Assembly: GCF_902859645.1 (NCBI RefSeq)
Contig: NZ_CADIJR010000034.1
Span: 1 to 64,000, forward strand
DNA length: 64,000 nt
From: Achromobacter insuavis
GTDB lineage: Bacteria; Pseudomonadota; Gammaproteobacteria; Burkholderiales; Burkholderiaceae_B
Reading direction: 5' to 3'
Below, in pieces: positions 28,272-36,796 of the stretch; position 1 is the stretch's first letter; every line of letters starts with the position of its first letter. Made by a program: the position numbers and the translations under genes. The notes beneath the pieces were generated by a model that saw only the letters and a list, made by a program, of their open reading frames with translations, had not been told where the DNA came from and searched no databases.

Positions 28272-29699
28272 TCAACCCGCGGCGCGCATCGCCGCCAGGC
28301 ATTCCGCCAGCGGCGGCACGGTGCGCGCCAGCGCCTCGACGGCGGCCGCGTCGACCCGGTCCTGCGGCGGGATCTCGGCCAGCACCCGCACATTGCCGAA
28401 GCGTTCGATCGCCTCGCGGTTGCCGGCCGACAACGGGCCGCTCATGATCACGCCCAGCACCGGGATGGCGCGGCGCCGCAGCGCTTCCAGGCTGAGCAGC
28501 GTGTGGTTGATGGTGCCCAGGCCGCTGCGCGCGGCCAGCACCACCGGCATGCCCAGGCGCGCGATCAGGTCGATCATCATGTGGCTGTCGTCGATCGGCA
28601 CGTACAGGCCGCCGGCGCCTTCGACGATCAGCGGCGCGCGGGTGACGGGCGGCACGATGGCGGTGGCGTCGATCTCGGCGTCTTCCAGCGGCGCGGCGGC
28701 CCACGGCGACAGCGGCGCCTGCAGCACATAGGCCGGCAGGTGCAGGCGCTCGGGCGGCAGCTGCGCCAGGCGGGCGACGGTCTCGGTGTCGCCCGGTTCC
28801 TCGGCCACGCCGGTCTGCACCGGCTTCCAGTAATCGGCCTGCCAGGCGCGCGCCAGGATGGCCGAGACCAGGGTCTTGCCGATGCCGGTGTCGGTGCCGG
28901 TGACGAATACGCCTTGGGCGGGGGAGTCAGTCATGTTTTTCCAGATTCCGTAGGCCAGGTGGTAGGTCACCGTGGCGCCTTGTTTGTCGAACTGCGCCAG
29001 CACCCGCCGCAACGCGGCCGCGCCCAGCGGCGCCGTGCCGGGCGCGGGCGTGGTGGCGCCGATGCCCTTGAGCGCCTTCAGGAAGTGCAGGCCGTCAGGA
29101 TGATCTTGTATCAGCCGCTCGCTGTGCACGCCACCGGCCAGATCGGCCATGGCCGGACGGATGGCCCCGCTTGGCGGATACGCCGGGGTGGCCGCGGTCG
29201 CGCCGGCGGCGTCGTGGGCGGCGCGCCATTCCGCGAACGTGCCCTCGGCCAGCGTCGCCACCGCCAGGTGGCCGCCAGGCGCCAGCAGGCCGGCCAGGCG
29301 GCCCAGGCCGCCGTTCAGGTCGGCGAACCACTGCACCGCCAGGCTGGAGCAGATCAGGTCGTAGCCCCCCGGGAGGTCCCGCGGATGCTCGCCGTCCAGC
29401 ACCTGGTAGCGCGCGGCGCCGGGCAGCGCCGGGCCTTCCTGGGCCCGCGCCAGCATGGCGGGGGAGATGTCGGTGACGGTCCAGTCCGCCGGCCCCAGCC
29501 GGGCGGCCAGCGCCTGCGTCAGCAGGCCGGTGCCGCAGCCGATCTCCAGGATGCGCGGACGCGGCGGCAGCGGCAGCCGCCCGATCGCATCGGCCAGCCG
29601 CTGGGCGGTGATGCGCTGGGCGGGGGCGTGGTCGTCATAGCGCGCGGCGGCGGCGCCGAAGCGCGCGCCGACCCGGGCATTGCGGCGATCGGCGCTCAT
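28272..29699 (-). CDS. Fused malonyl-ACP O-methyltransferase and dethiobiotin synthase (BioC-BioD)
   Basis: One uninterrupted 475-codon frame. Residues 1-255 form BioC, an AdoMet-dependent methyltransferase (ILEIGCGTGLLTQAL, SSLAVQWFADL) that starts pimeloyl synthesis by methylating malonyl-ACP. Residues 256-475 form BioD, with P-loop VTGTDTGIGKT, YWKPVQTG and EGAGGLYVPI, which closes the ureido ring of dethiobiotin. They join at YGIWKN-MTDSP with no stop. The BioD Met (28934) could also be an internal start for a separate 220-residue enzyme. Start ATG 29699 overlaps the esterase stop by four bases. Usually these are separate genes. Confidence 0.88.
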   Translation of the reverse strand: MSADRRNARVGARFGAAAARYDDHAPAQRITAQRLADAIGRLPLPPRPRILEIGCGTGLLTQALAARLGPADWTVTDISPAMLARAQEGPALPGAARYQVLDGEHPRDLPGGYDLICSSLAVQWFADLNGGLGRLAGLLAPGGHLAVATLAEGTFAEWRAAHDAAGATAATPAYPPSGAIRPAMADLAGGVHSERLIQDHPDGLHFLKALKGIGATTPAPGTAPLGAAALRRVLAQFDKQGATVTYHLAYGIWKNMTDSPAQGVFVTGTDTGIGKTLVSAILARAWQADYWKPVQTGVAEEPGDTETVARLAQLPPERLHLPAYVLQAPLSPWAAAPLEDAEIDATAIVPPVTRAPLIVEGAGGLYVPIDDSHMMIDLIARLGMPVVLAARSGLGTINHTLLSLEALRRRAIPVLGVIMSGPLSAGNREAIERFGNVRVLAEIPPQDRVDAAAVEALARTVPPLAECLAAMRAAG

Positions 29700-30361
29700 G
29701 CGGCGGGCGCCACGCGGGCCAGGAAGGCGCGGATCCGCTGCGCGCACCAGTCGGTGTCGGTCAGCGGCAGCAGGTGGCCGCCGGCCTCGCGCCAGTGCAG
29801 GTCGGCGGCGGCGCCGAAGCCCGCCGTCGTCATCGGCGCGGGCGCGATCGGATCGGCCGCGCCGGCCAGCGCCAGCAGCGGCATCGGCAGCGTCGCCAAC
29901 GCGGCGCGCTGGTCGGCGTCGCGCAGGATACGCAGGTCGCGCGTCAGCGCTTCGAGTTGGGGCGCGCCGAAGGCGCTGGCGTCGCCGCAGCGCTGGCGGA
30001 AATCGCGCAGCACCGCGTCGGGTTGCGCCGCCAGCCGGTTCAGCATGCGGTCCAGCATGCGCGCCGGCACGCCTTCGGGGAAGTCGTCGGCCGCGCCGAA
30101 GCGGGCGAAGCCGTTGATCGCCACCAGTCCCAGGCAGGCGGGCGGCGGTTCGCCCAGCAGGCGCAGCGCGCCCAGCGAGTGGCCGATGGCCAGCACCGGG
30201 CCGGCCGGCGCCGGCGTGCGGGCCGGCCCGAAATAGCCGGCGTCGGCCACGGCCTGCGGCCAGTCGGCCAGCGCGGCGGCCAGCGGCGCCCAGAACGCGG
30301 CGTCGAAGGCCCAGCCGTGCACGAACAGCAGGGTGGGGCGGACAGAAGCGGCGGCCGGCAT
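29696..30361 (-). CDS. BioH-like pimeloyl-ACP methyl ester esterase
   Basis: A 221-residue alpha/beta hydrolase inside the biotin operon. LLFVHGWAFDAAFWAPL gives the oxyanion region, GHSLGALRLL the nucleophile Ser, AGAADPIAP the Asp and EAGGHLLPL the His. It would hydrolyse pimeloyl-ACP methyl ester after BioC-initiated elongation. E. coli BioH is about 256 residues, so this is a shorter, operon-encoded functional type; the role is inferred from position between bioF and bioC. Its ATG shares one base with the bioF stop. Confidence 0.82.
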   Translation of the reverse strand: MPAAASVRPTLLFVHGWAFDAAFWAPLAAALADWPQAVADAGYFGPARTPAPAGPVLAIGHSLGALRLLGEPPPACLGLVAINGFARFGAADDFPEGVPARMLDRMLNRLAAQPDAVLRDFRQRCGDASAFGAPQLEALTRDLRILRDADQRAALATLPMPLLALAGAADPIAPAPMTTAGFGAAADLHWREAGGHLLPLTDTDWCAQRIRAFLARVAPAA

Positions 30362-31545
30362 CAGGCGAGCGTGGCCGTCAGGCCGTCTATCAGTTGGTCG
30401 ATATCGGCGTCGCGGTGCGCCGCGCTCAGGGCGATGCGCAGGCGGCTGGTGCCGGCCGGCACGGTGGGCGGGCGGATCGCCACGGCCAGCAGGCCGCGCT
30501 GTTCCAGCGCCGCCGCCAGCGCCAGGGCGCGGGCCTCGTCGCCGACGATGGCGGGCACGATCTGGGTCGACGAGTCGCCGGTGTCCACGCCCAGGCCGCG
30601 CAGCGCCAGGCGCAGGCGCTCGCCCGAGGCCGCCAGCCGGGCGCGCTCGGCGTCCAGCGTCGGCACCAGATCCAGCGCGGCGTCCATCGCGCCCAGCACG
30701 GCGGGCGGCAGGGCGGTGGTGTAGATGAAGCCGGAGCAGGCGTTGACCAGGTAGTCGCAGAGCGCGCGCGAGCCGGCCACGTAGGCGCCGAAGCCGCCCA
30801 GCGCCTTGCTGAAGGTGCCCATGGCCAGGTCGACGCCGCCCGGCGCCAGCCCGGCCAGGCCCATGCCGGCCGGTCCCAGCACGCCGGTGGCGTGGGCCTC
30901 GTCCAGGTAGACGAAGGCCTGGTAGCGCTCGGCCAGCGCCGCCAGCCGCGCCACGTCGGCGCGGTCGCCGTCCATGCTGAAGACGCTTTCGGTCAGGATG
31001 AAGCGCACCGCGGGCGGCGCCGACGGGCCGGCGCGCGCCGCCAGCAGGGATTCCAGGTGGTCGAGGTCGTTGTGGCGGAAGCGGATCTGCCGCACGCCGG
31101 CCGCCTGGCAGCCGTGGTGCAGGCTGGCGTGGTTGAGCTTGTCGGCGTAGACCTGCACCTCGCCCTGGCCGGCGGCCGCGCGCAGCAGCGCGGGCAGCAC
31201 GGCGGCGTTGGCCTGCCAGCCGGAGGCCAGCAGCAGCGCGGCCTCGGTGCCCTTCAGGCGCGCCAGCTTGGCCTCGACCTGCTCGTGCAGGTCGAGATTG
31301 CCGCACACCAGCCGCGAGGCCTGCGCGCCGGCGCCGTGGCGGGCGGCCCATTCGCGCGCCCGGTCGATCAGCAGCGGGTGCTTGGACAGGCCCAGGTAGT
31401 CGTTGCTGGAGAAGTTCAGCACCGGGGCGCCGTCCAGCGCGATGCGGCCGGCGGGCGCGGCGGCGGCGGTGCGCAGCCGGCGCCGCACGCGGCGCGATTC
31501 GGCTTGCGCCAGTTCGGAATGAAAGAGGGGATCCAGCTTGGACAT
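30361..31545 (-). CDS. bioF: 8-amino-7-oxononanoate synthase
   Basis: A 394-residue PLP enzyme that condenses pimeloyl-ACP (or pimeloyl-CoA) with alanine. The PLP lysine is Lys247 in GTFSKALGGFGAYVAGS. NFSSNDYLGLSKHP and YLDEAHATGVLGP are standard BioF motifs. First gene of the leftward operon bioF, bioH-like, bioCD; divergent from bioA by 113 bases, which must contain both promoters. No clear operator was recognised there. Confidence 0.96.
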   Translation of the reverse strand: MSKLDPLFHSELAQAESRRVRRRLRTAAAAPAGRIALDGAPVLNFSSNDYLGLSKHPLLIDRAREWAARHGAGAQASRLVCGNLDLHEQVEAKLARLKGTEAALLLASGWQANAAVLPALLRAAAGQGEVQVYADKLNHASLHHGCQAAGVRQIRFRHNDLDHLESLLAARAGPSAPPAVRFILTESVFSMDGDRADVARLAALAERYQAFVYLDEAHATGVLGPAGMGLAGLAPGGVDLAMGTFSKALGGFGAYVAGSRALCDYLVNACSGFIYTTALPPAVLGAMDAALDLVPTLDAERARLAASGERLRLALRGLGVDTGDSSTQIVPAIVGDEARALALAAALEQRGLLAVAIRPPTVPAGTSRLRIALSAAHRDADIDQLIDGLTATLA

Positions 31546-31658
31546 GACGATTTCCTGCGGCGGCCGGCGACGGGGTGCCCCGCCCCGGAGCCGCGGCCGC
31601 GAAGCGCGCCGTCAGGCCCCCGGCCGTAGAATGCGAGCCATTGTAGTGGAGGTGAAAC

Positions 31659-32927
31659 ATGCATACCCCCGACTGGATGGCCCGGGGCCAGCCGCATATC
31701 TGGCAGCCTTACGCCCAGATGAAGACCGCGACGCCGCCGCTGCCCGTGGTGCGCAGCCACGGCAGCCGCCTGGAACTGGCCGACGGCCGCCAGCTGATCG
31801 ACGGCGTGGCGTCCTGGTGGACCGCCTGCCACGGTTACAACCACCCGCACATCGCCCAGGCGGTGCGGGCGCAGCTGGACGCCATGCCGCACGTGATGTT
31901 CGGCGGCCTGACCCACGAGCCGGCGCTGACCCTGGCGCGGCGCCTGGCCGGCCTGCTGGGGCCCGGGCTGGACCGGGTGTTCTATACGGATTCCGGCTCG
32001 GTGGCGGTGGAAGTCGCCATGAAGATGGCGGTGCAGTTCTGGCTCAACCAGGGCGAGCGCGGCCGCAGCCGCTTCCTGGCCTTCCGCGGCGGCTACCACG
32101 GCGACACCTTCGGCACCATGGCGGTATGCGACCCCGACGAGGGCATGCATAGTCTGTTCCGCGGCATGCTGGCCGAGCACGACATCGTCGACCTGCCGCG
32201 CGACGACGCCGCCATGGCGCGGCTCGACGCCTTCCTGGAGACGCGCGGCCCGCAACTGGCCGGCATCCTGGTCGAGCCGCTGGTGCAGGGCGCCGGCGGC
32301 ATGCTGCTGCATGAGCCCGAGGTGCTGCGGCGGCTGCGCCAGCTGGCCGACCGCCATGGCCTGCTGCTGATCTTCGACGAGATCTTCACCGGCTTCGGCC
32401 GCACCGGCACGATGTTCGCGTTCGAGCAGGCCGGCATCCGCCCCGACATCATCACGCTGTCCAAGGCCCTGACCGGCGGCACGCTGCCGCTGGCCGCCAC
32501 GGTGGCCAGCAGCCGGGTGTTCGACGCCTTCTGGTCGGACGACCCCTCGCACGCCCTGATGCACGGCCCCACCTTCATGGGCAACGCCCTGGCCTGCGCC
32601 GCCGCCAACGCGTCGCTCGACCTGTTCGAGAGCGAGCCGCGCCTGGCGCAGGCGCGGGCGCTGTCGTCCGCCCTGGCGGCGGGGCTGGCGCCGTGCCGCG
32701 AGCTGGCCTGGGTGCGCGACGTGCGGGTGCTGGGCGCGATCGGCGTGGTCGAACTGGACCGGATCGACGACCGCGAGGCGCTCAAGCGGCGCCTGGTCGA
32801 GGCCGGCGTCTGGGTGCGGCCGTTCGGCAACGTGGTGTATTTGACGCCCGCGCTGACCATCGCGCCGGACGAGCTGGATACCCTGATGCGGGCGGTGGTG
32901 GCCGTGCTGCGGGCGCAGCGGCCCTGA
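31659..32927 (+). CDS. bioA: Adenosylmethionine-8-amino-7-oxononanoate aminotransferase
   Basis: A 422-residue class III aminotransferase using AdoMet as amino donor to make 7,8-diaminopelargonic acid. The N-terminus HIWQPYAQMKTA and the segment DGVASWWTACHGYNHP are BioA-specific. LLIFDEIFTGFGRTG precedes the PLP lysine, Lys269 in TLSKALTGGTLPL. It is the divergent partner of bioF. A purine-rich RBS (GGAGG) lies just before the ATG. bioB is not in the window. Confidence 0.97.
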   Translation: MHTPDWMARGQPHIWQPYAQMKTATPPLPVVRSHGSRLELADGRQLIDGVASWWTACHGYNHPHIAQAVRAQLDAMPHVMFGGLTHEPALTLARRLAGLLGPGLDRVFYTDSGSVAVEVAMKMAVQFWLNQGERGRSRFLAFRGGYHGDTFGTMAVCDPDEGMHSLFRGMLAEHDIVDLPRDDAAMARLDAFLETRGPQLAGILVEPLVQGAGGMLLHEPEVLRRLRQLADRHGLLLIFDEIFTGFGRTGTMFAFEQAGIRPDIITLSKALTGGTLPLAATVASSRVFDAFWSDDPSHALMHGPTFMGNALACAAANASLDLFESEPRLAQARALSSALAAGLAPCRELAWVRDVRVLGAIGVVELDRIDDREALKRRLVEAGVWVRPFGNVVYLTPALTIAPDELDTLMRAVVAVLRAQRP

Positions 32928-33006
32928 GCCCGCGGCGCCCGCAGGCGGAGGCGCCGGCCGCCGCCGGACCCGCCGGGCGGTGTCCCGGCAAGGCGCTCCG
33001 GCCGGC

Positions 33007-33020
33007 TTGATCCAGGTCAA
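33007..33020. promoter_or_regulatory. FNR/Anr box upstream of the P1B-ATPase-like gene
   Basis: TTGAT-CCAG-GTCAA matches the FNR consensus TTGAT-N4-ATCAA except for one base, 34 bases before the ATG at 33055. It suggests oxygen-dependent control of the upstream half of the cco cluster. Confidence 0.75.
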
Positions 33021-33054
33021 GGCGACCGCGCGCGGCGCTGGGTAGCATCGGCGC

Positions 33055-34029
33055 ATGCGAGCAAAATCCATCTTCGCCGTCCCCACGACCCTGTCCGACG
33101 CCGAGCGCCAGCAGCGCCGGCACGCGCTGGTGCGCCTGTCGCTGGCGTGGCTGGCGATGATGCAGGTGATGATGTTCGCCTGGCCCGGCTACCTGCGCCA
33201 CGAGGGCATTCCCAAGGATGCCCTGGACACGCTCGACTGGGCTATCGTGCTGATGAACTGGGCCAGCCTGGCCCTGACGGTGCCGGTGGTGCTGTATTCG
33301 GCCTGGCCGATCTGGCGCCACGCCGGCGCCAACCTGCGCCAGGGCCGCGCCGGCATGGACGTGCCGGTGGCGCTGGGCATCGTCGCCGCCTTCATTCCCA
33401 GCGTGCACGCCACCTACAGCGGCCACGGCGAGGTCTATTTCGATTCGGTCACGATGTTCGTCGCCTTCCTGCTGACCGCGCGCTACCTGGAACTGTGCGC
33501 GCGCCAGTCGTTCGGCGGCAGCGCCGGCGGCCAGCGCCATGCGCGGGTCGAGGCCCAGCGCCAGTTGCTGGGCGCGGGCGCCGACCGGCTGGCGTCGCGC
33601 TTCGTCATGGCGCAGGTGGCGCTGGCGCTGGGCGCGGCGGCGGTCTGGGCCTATATCGACCCGGCCCACAGCATCCCGGTGATGGTGGCGCTGCTGGTCA
33701 TGAGCTGTCCCTGTGCCATGTCGATGGCGGTGCCCACCTCCATGGCGTCGGCCCATTCGGCGCTGGCGGCGCATCCGTCCATGCCCGACGCGGCGCTGGA
33801 CGCGCTGCTGGCCCAGGCGCAACGCAAGGCGCGCCAGAACCTGCACGGCTCGCTGGCCTGGCACCTGCTGATGACGCCTCTGGCGCTGGTCGGCTGGGTC
33901 ACGCCCTGGCTGGCGGCCATCACCATGCTGGTGTCGTCGCTGGCGGTGGCCTACAACTCCTGGCGCCTGTCGCGCCAGGATTGGTCGGGCAGCGCGGCGC
34001 CCGGCGGCGCGCTGGAGGCCGCGCCATGA
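33055..34029 (+). CDS. Membrane-only P1B-ATPase-like protein (degenerate CcoI) in the cbb3 oxidase cluster
   Basis: A 324-residue protein that looks like CcoI/FixI with its catalytic parts cut out. Eight hydrophobic segments are visible at about 24-45, 60-82, 100-120, 125-148, 182-200, 203-230, 262-280 and 283-305. The sixth has the metal-binding motif SCPC (217-220). Where the actuator domain (TGE) should lie there are only about 30 residues, and where the P and N domains (DKTGT, HP) should lie only about 30 more. CcoI proteins usually exceed 700 residues. It has no N-terminal metal-binding domain. The frame is intact, an FNR-like box precedes it, and its stop overlaps ccoS (ATGA), so it appears maintained. 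It cannot be an ATP-driven pump. Confidence 0.85.
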   Translation: MRAKSIFAVPTTLSDAERQQRRHALVRLSLAWLAMMQVMMFAWPGYLRHEGIPKDALDTLDWAIVLMNWASLALTVPVVLYSAWPIWRHAGANLRQGRAGMDVPVALGIVAAFIPSVHATYSGHGEVYFDSVTMFVAFLLTARYLELCARQSFGGSAGGQRHARVEAQRQLLGAGADRLASRFVMAQVALALGAAAVWAYIDPAHSIPVMVALLVMSCPCAMSMAVPTSMASAHSALAAHPSMPDAALDALLAQAQRKARQNLHGSLAWHLLMTPLALVGWVTPWLAAITMLVSSLAVAYNSWRLSRQDWSGSAAPGGALEAAP

Positions 34030-34187
34030 CCATCCTGTACCTGCTCCTGCCGCTGTCCCTGCTGTTCGTGCTGGCCATCGGCGTGTCGTTGTGGTGGGCC
34101 GTGTTCAACGGCCAGTACGACGATACCGACAACGCCGGCACCGCCATCCTGCGCGACGACGACAGCGGCCCGGCCTCGCGCGGCTAG
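34026..34187 (+). CDS. ccoS: cbb3-type cytochrome oxidase assembly protein CcoS
   Basis: A 53-residue single-span protein needed for cofactor insertion into cbb3 oxidase. LLPLSLLFVLAIGVSLWWAV is the membrane segment, followed by the typical NGQYDDTD motif. Its start overlaps the preceding stop by four bases. The next gene, ccoN, starts 206 bases later after its own FNR box. Confidence 0.92.
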   Translation: MTILYLLLPLSLLFVLAIGVSLWWAVFNGQYDDTDNAGTAILRDDDSGPASRG

Positions 34188-34312
34188 CATCCCTCCGGCA
34201 TTCAGGATTCCGCGGGCGGCGGCCATCAGGCAGCCGCCCGCTCCGCCGTGGCCGCCGCCGCGCCATGGACGTTGCGCCGGCGCTGCGGGTTCCCCTGCAC
34301 GGCCAATAGGGT

Positions 34313-34326
34313 TTGATTCACATCAA
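34313..34326. promoter_or_regulatory. FNR/Anr box upstream of ccoN
   Basis: TTGAT-TCAC-ATCAA is a perfect FNR/Anr consensus palindrome, 68 bases before the ccoN ATG, in the 206-base gap 34188-34393. It indicates induction of the ccoNOQP operon at low oxygen. Confidence 0.92.
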
Positions 34327-34393
34327 CCCCGGTTTACCCGCGACCCCCCATCATTGAAACCTGAAGCTAATTGTTTCTTTTGGGGGAAGGGTG

Positions 34394-35881
34394 ATGAACG
34401 ATTGCGCCGCAATCGCAAGCAAGGCCGATACCTTCAACTATCGCATCGTGAGGCAGTTCGCGCTCATGACGGTGGTCTGGGGCATTGTCGGCATGGCTGT
34501 GGGCGTTTTTCTCGCCGCGCAGCTGATTTGGCCTCAGTTGAATTTCGACACCGCCTGGCTGAGCTACGGCCGCCTGCGCCCGCTGCACACCAACGCCGTG
34601 ATCTTCGCCTTCGGCGGCAGCGCGCTGTTCGCGACCTCGTACTACGTGGTCCAGCGCACCTGTCAGACCCGCCTTTTCTGTGACAAGCTGGCCGCGTTCA
34701 CGTTCTGGGGCTGGCAGGCGGTCATCGTCGCCGCCGCCATCACGCTGCCGCTGGGTTACACCAGCAGCAAGGAATACGCCGAACTCGAATGGCCGATCGA
34801 CATCCTGATCACGCTGGTCTGGGTGGCCTACGCCATCGTGTTCTTCGGCACCATCATCAAGCGCCGGTCCAAGCACATCTACGTGGCCAACTGGTTCTTC
34901 GGCTCGTACATCCTCACCATCGCCATCCTGCACATCTTCAACAACATCGAGATGCCGGTGACGCTGTGGAAGTCGTACTCGGCCTACGCCGGGGTGCAGG
35001 ACGCCATGGTGCAGTGGTGGTACGGCCACAACGCGGTCGGCTTCTTCCTGACCACCAGCTTCCTGGGCATGATGTATTACTTCGTGCCCAAGCAGGCCGG
35101 CCGTCCGATCTACTCGTACCGCCTGTCCATCGTCCACTTCTGGGCGCTGGCCTTCACCTACATGTGGGCCGGTCCGCACCACCTGCTGTACACCTCGCTG
35201 CCCGACTGGACCCAGTCGCTGGGCATGACGTTCTCGCTGATCCTGCTGGCGCCGTCGTGGGGCGGCATGATCAACGGCATCATGACGCTGCAGGGCGCCT
35301 GGTACAAGCTGCGCACCGATCCGATCCTGAAGTTCATGGTGACCGCGCTGTCGTTCTACGGCATGGCGACGTTCGAAGGCTCGATGATGTCGATCCGCAC
35401 CGTGAACGCGCTGTCGCACTACACCGACTGGACCATCGGCCACGTGCACTCCGGCGCGCTGGGCTGGGTCGCGATGATCTCGTTCGGCTCGCTCTACTAC
35501 CTGATCCCGCGCCTGTATGGCCGCGAGAAGATGTACAGCGTCAAGGCCATCGAACTGCACTTCTGGATCGCCACCATCGGCGTGGTGCTGTACATCGCCG
35601 CGATGTGGATCGCCGGGGTGCAGCAGGGCCTGATGTGGCGCGACACCGCCGCCGACGGCACGCTGGTCTACAGCTTCGTCGAGGAACTCAAGACGCGGGT
35701 GCCGTACTACCTGATCCGTCTGCTGGGCGGGGCGCTGTTCCTGTCGGGCGTGCTGGTCATGGCCTGGAACGTGTGGAAGACGGTGCGCGGCGCGCAGGCG
35801 GTCAACCCCGCCATCCCGCAGGACGATCCCCACACCACCCGCGCGCCGGCTGTCGCCGCGCCCGCGCCGGCCACCGTTTGA
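34394..35881 (+). CDS. ccoN: cbb3-type cytochrome c oxidase subunit I
   Basis: A 495-residue haem-copper oxidase catalytic subunit with about twelve membrane helices. Haem b and b3/CuB ligand histidines are seen in [38 protein letters not shown] and [11 protein letters not shown]. It reduces oxygen to water at high affinity. The ATG at 34394 follows a purine-rich AAGG stretch; a GTG lies directly before it at 34391. First gene of ccoNOQP; ccoO follows after 10 bases. The C-terminal tail is Pro/Ala-rich. Confidence 0.97.
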   Translation: MNDCAAIASKADTFNYRIVRQFALMTVVWGIVGMAVGVFLAAQLIWPQLNFDTAWLSYGRLRPLHTNAVIFAFGGSALFATSYYVVQRTCQTRLFCDKLAAFTFWGWQAVIVAAAITLPLGYTSSKEYAELEWPIDILITLVWVAYAIVFFGTIIKRRSKHIYVANWFFGSYILTIAILHIFNNIEMPVTLWKSYSAYAGVQDAMVQWWYGHNAVGFFLTTSFLGMMYYFVPKQAGRPIYSYRLSIVHFWALAFTYMWAGPHHLLYTSLPDWTQSLGMTFSLILLAPSWGGMINGIMTLQGAWYKLRTDPILKFMVTALSFYGMATFEGSMMSIRTVNALSHYTDWTIGHVHSGALGWVAMISFGSLYYLIPRLYGREKMYSVKAIELHFWIATIGVVLYIAAMWIAGVQQGLMWRDTAADGTLVYSFVEELKTRVPYYLIRLLGGALFLSGVLVMAWNVWKTVRGAQAVNPAIPQDDPHTTRAPAVAAPAPATV

Positions 35882-35891
35882 CGAGGACATC

Positions 35892-36620
35892 ATGGCCAAC
35901 AAGCAACAAGGCTTTTTTTCCCACCAGACGCTCGAGAAGAACATCGGCTGGATGATCATCGCCAGCATCCTGGTGGTGTCCTTCGCCGGCCTGGTGCAGA
36001 TCGTGCCGCTGTTCTTCCAGCACAGCACCACGCAGCCGGTGGCGGGGGTCGAACCCTACAGCCCGCTGCGCCTGATGGGCCGCGACGTCTACATCCGCGA
36101 AGGCTGTGTCGGCTGCCACTCGCAGCAGGTGCGCCTGCTGGCCGCCGAAGTGCAGCGCTACGGCTCGTACTCGCTGGCCTCGGAATCGGTGTTCGACCAT
36201 CCCTTCCTGTGGGGCTCCAAGCGCACCGGTCCCGACCTGGCGCGCGTGGGTGAACGCTATTCCGACGACTGGCACCGCATCCACCTGCGCAACCCGCGCA
36301 AGGTGGTGCCCGAGTCCAACATGCCCGCCTATCCGTGGCTGGAAAAGACCGTGATCACCGGCCAGAACGTCGACCAGCGGATGCGCGCGCTGCGCGCCCT
36401 GGGCGTGCCCTACACCGACGAGGAGATCGCCGCGGCGCCCAAGGCCATCGAAGGCAAGACCGAAGAGGACGCGCTGGTGGCCTACCTGCAAGGGCTGGGC
36501 GTCGGCGTGCGCAAGGCGCAGCAGGCCAAAAAGGCGGAAGAGGCCAAAAAGGCCGAAGAAGCCAGGAAGGCCGCGCAGCAGCCGGCCGCCGCCGCGCAAC
36601 CCGCGGCCACCGGAGGCTGA
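35892..36620 (+). CDS. ccoO: cbb3-type cytochrome c oxidase subunit II (mono-haem cytochrome c)
   Basis: A 242-residue membrane-anchored cytochrome c with an N-terminal helix ([19 protein letters not shown]), haem site CVGCH in [15 protein letters not shown] and Met ligand region ESNMPAYPW. It passes electrons to CcoN. After about residue 210 there is an Ala/Lys/Glu-rich tail with KKAEEA repeats, longer than usual and perhaps a charged helix facing the periplasm. ccoQ starts two bases after the stop. Confidence 0.96.
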   Translation: MANKQQGFFSHQTLEKNIGWMIIASILVVSFAGLVQIVPLFFQHSTTQPVAGVEPYSPLRLMGRDVYIREGCVGCHSQQVRLLAAEVQRYGSYSLASESVFDHPFLWGSKRTGPDLARVGERYSDDWHRIHLRNPRKVVPESNMPAYPWLEKTVITGQNVDQRMRALRALGVPYTDEEIAAAPKAIEGKTEEDALVAYLQGLGVGVRKAQQAKKAEEAKKAEEARKAAQQPAAAAQPAATGG

Positions 36621-36622
36621 TC

Positions 36623-36796
36623 ATGGCCCTGCTGAGCGCAATCGTCACCGCCATTTCGATGGCAACCTTTTTCGGCATCGTCTGGTGGGCCTGCTCGCGC
36701 GGCCGCCAGCATGCCAACAGCGAATCGGCCATGCTGCCGTTCGCGCTGCCCGATGAATTCGGGCCGGCACAACAAGATGGAGCGGATCGGTCATGA
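36623..36796 (+). CDS. ccoQ: cbb3-type oxidase small subunit CcoQ
   Basis: A 57-residue single-span protein: IVTAISMATFFGIVWWAC is the membrane helix and the rest is a polar tail with LPFALPDEFG. CcoQ stabilises the complex. It begins two bases after ccoO and overlaps ccoP by four bases. Confidence 0.9.
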   Translation: MALLSAIVTAISMATFFGIVWWACSRGRQHANSESAMLPFALPDEFGPAQQDGADRS

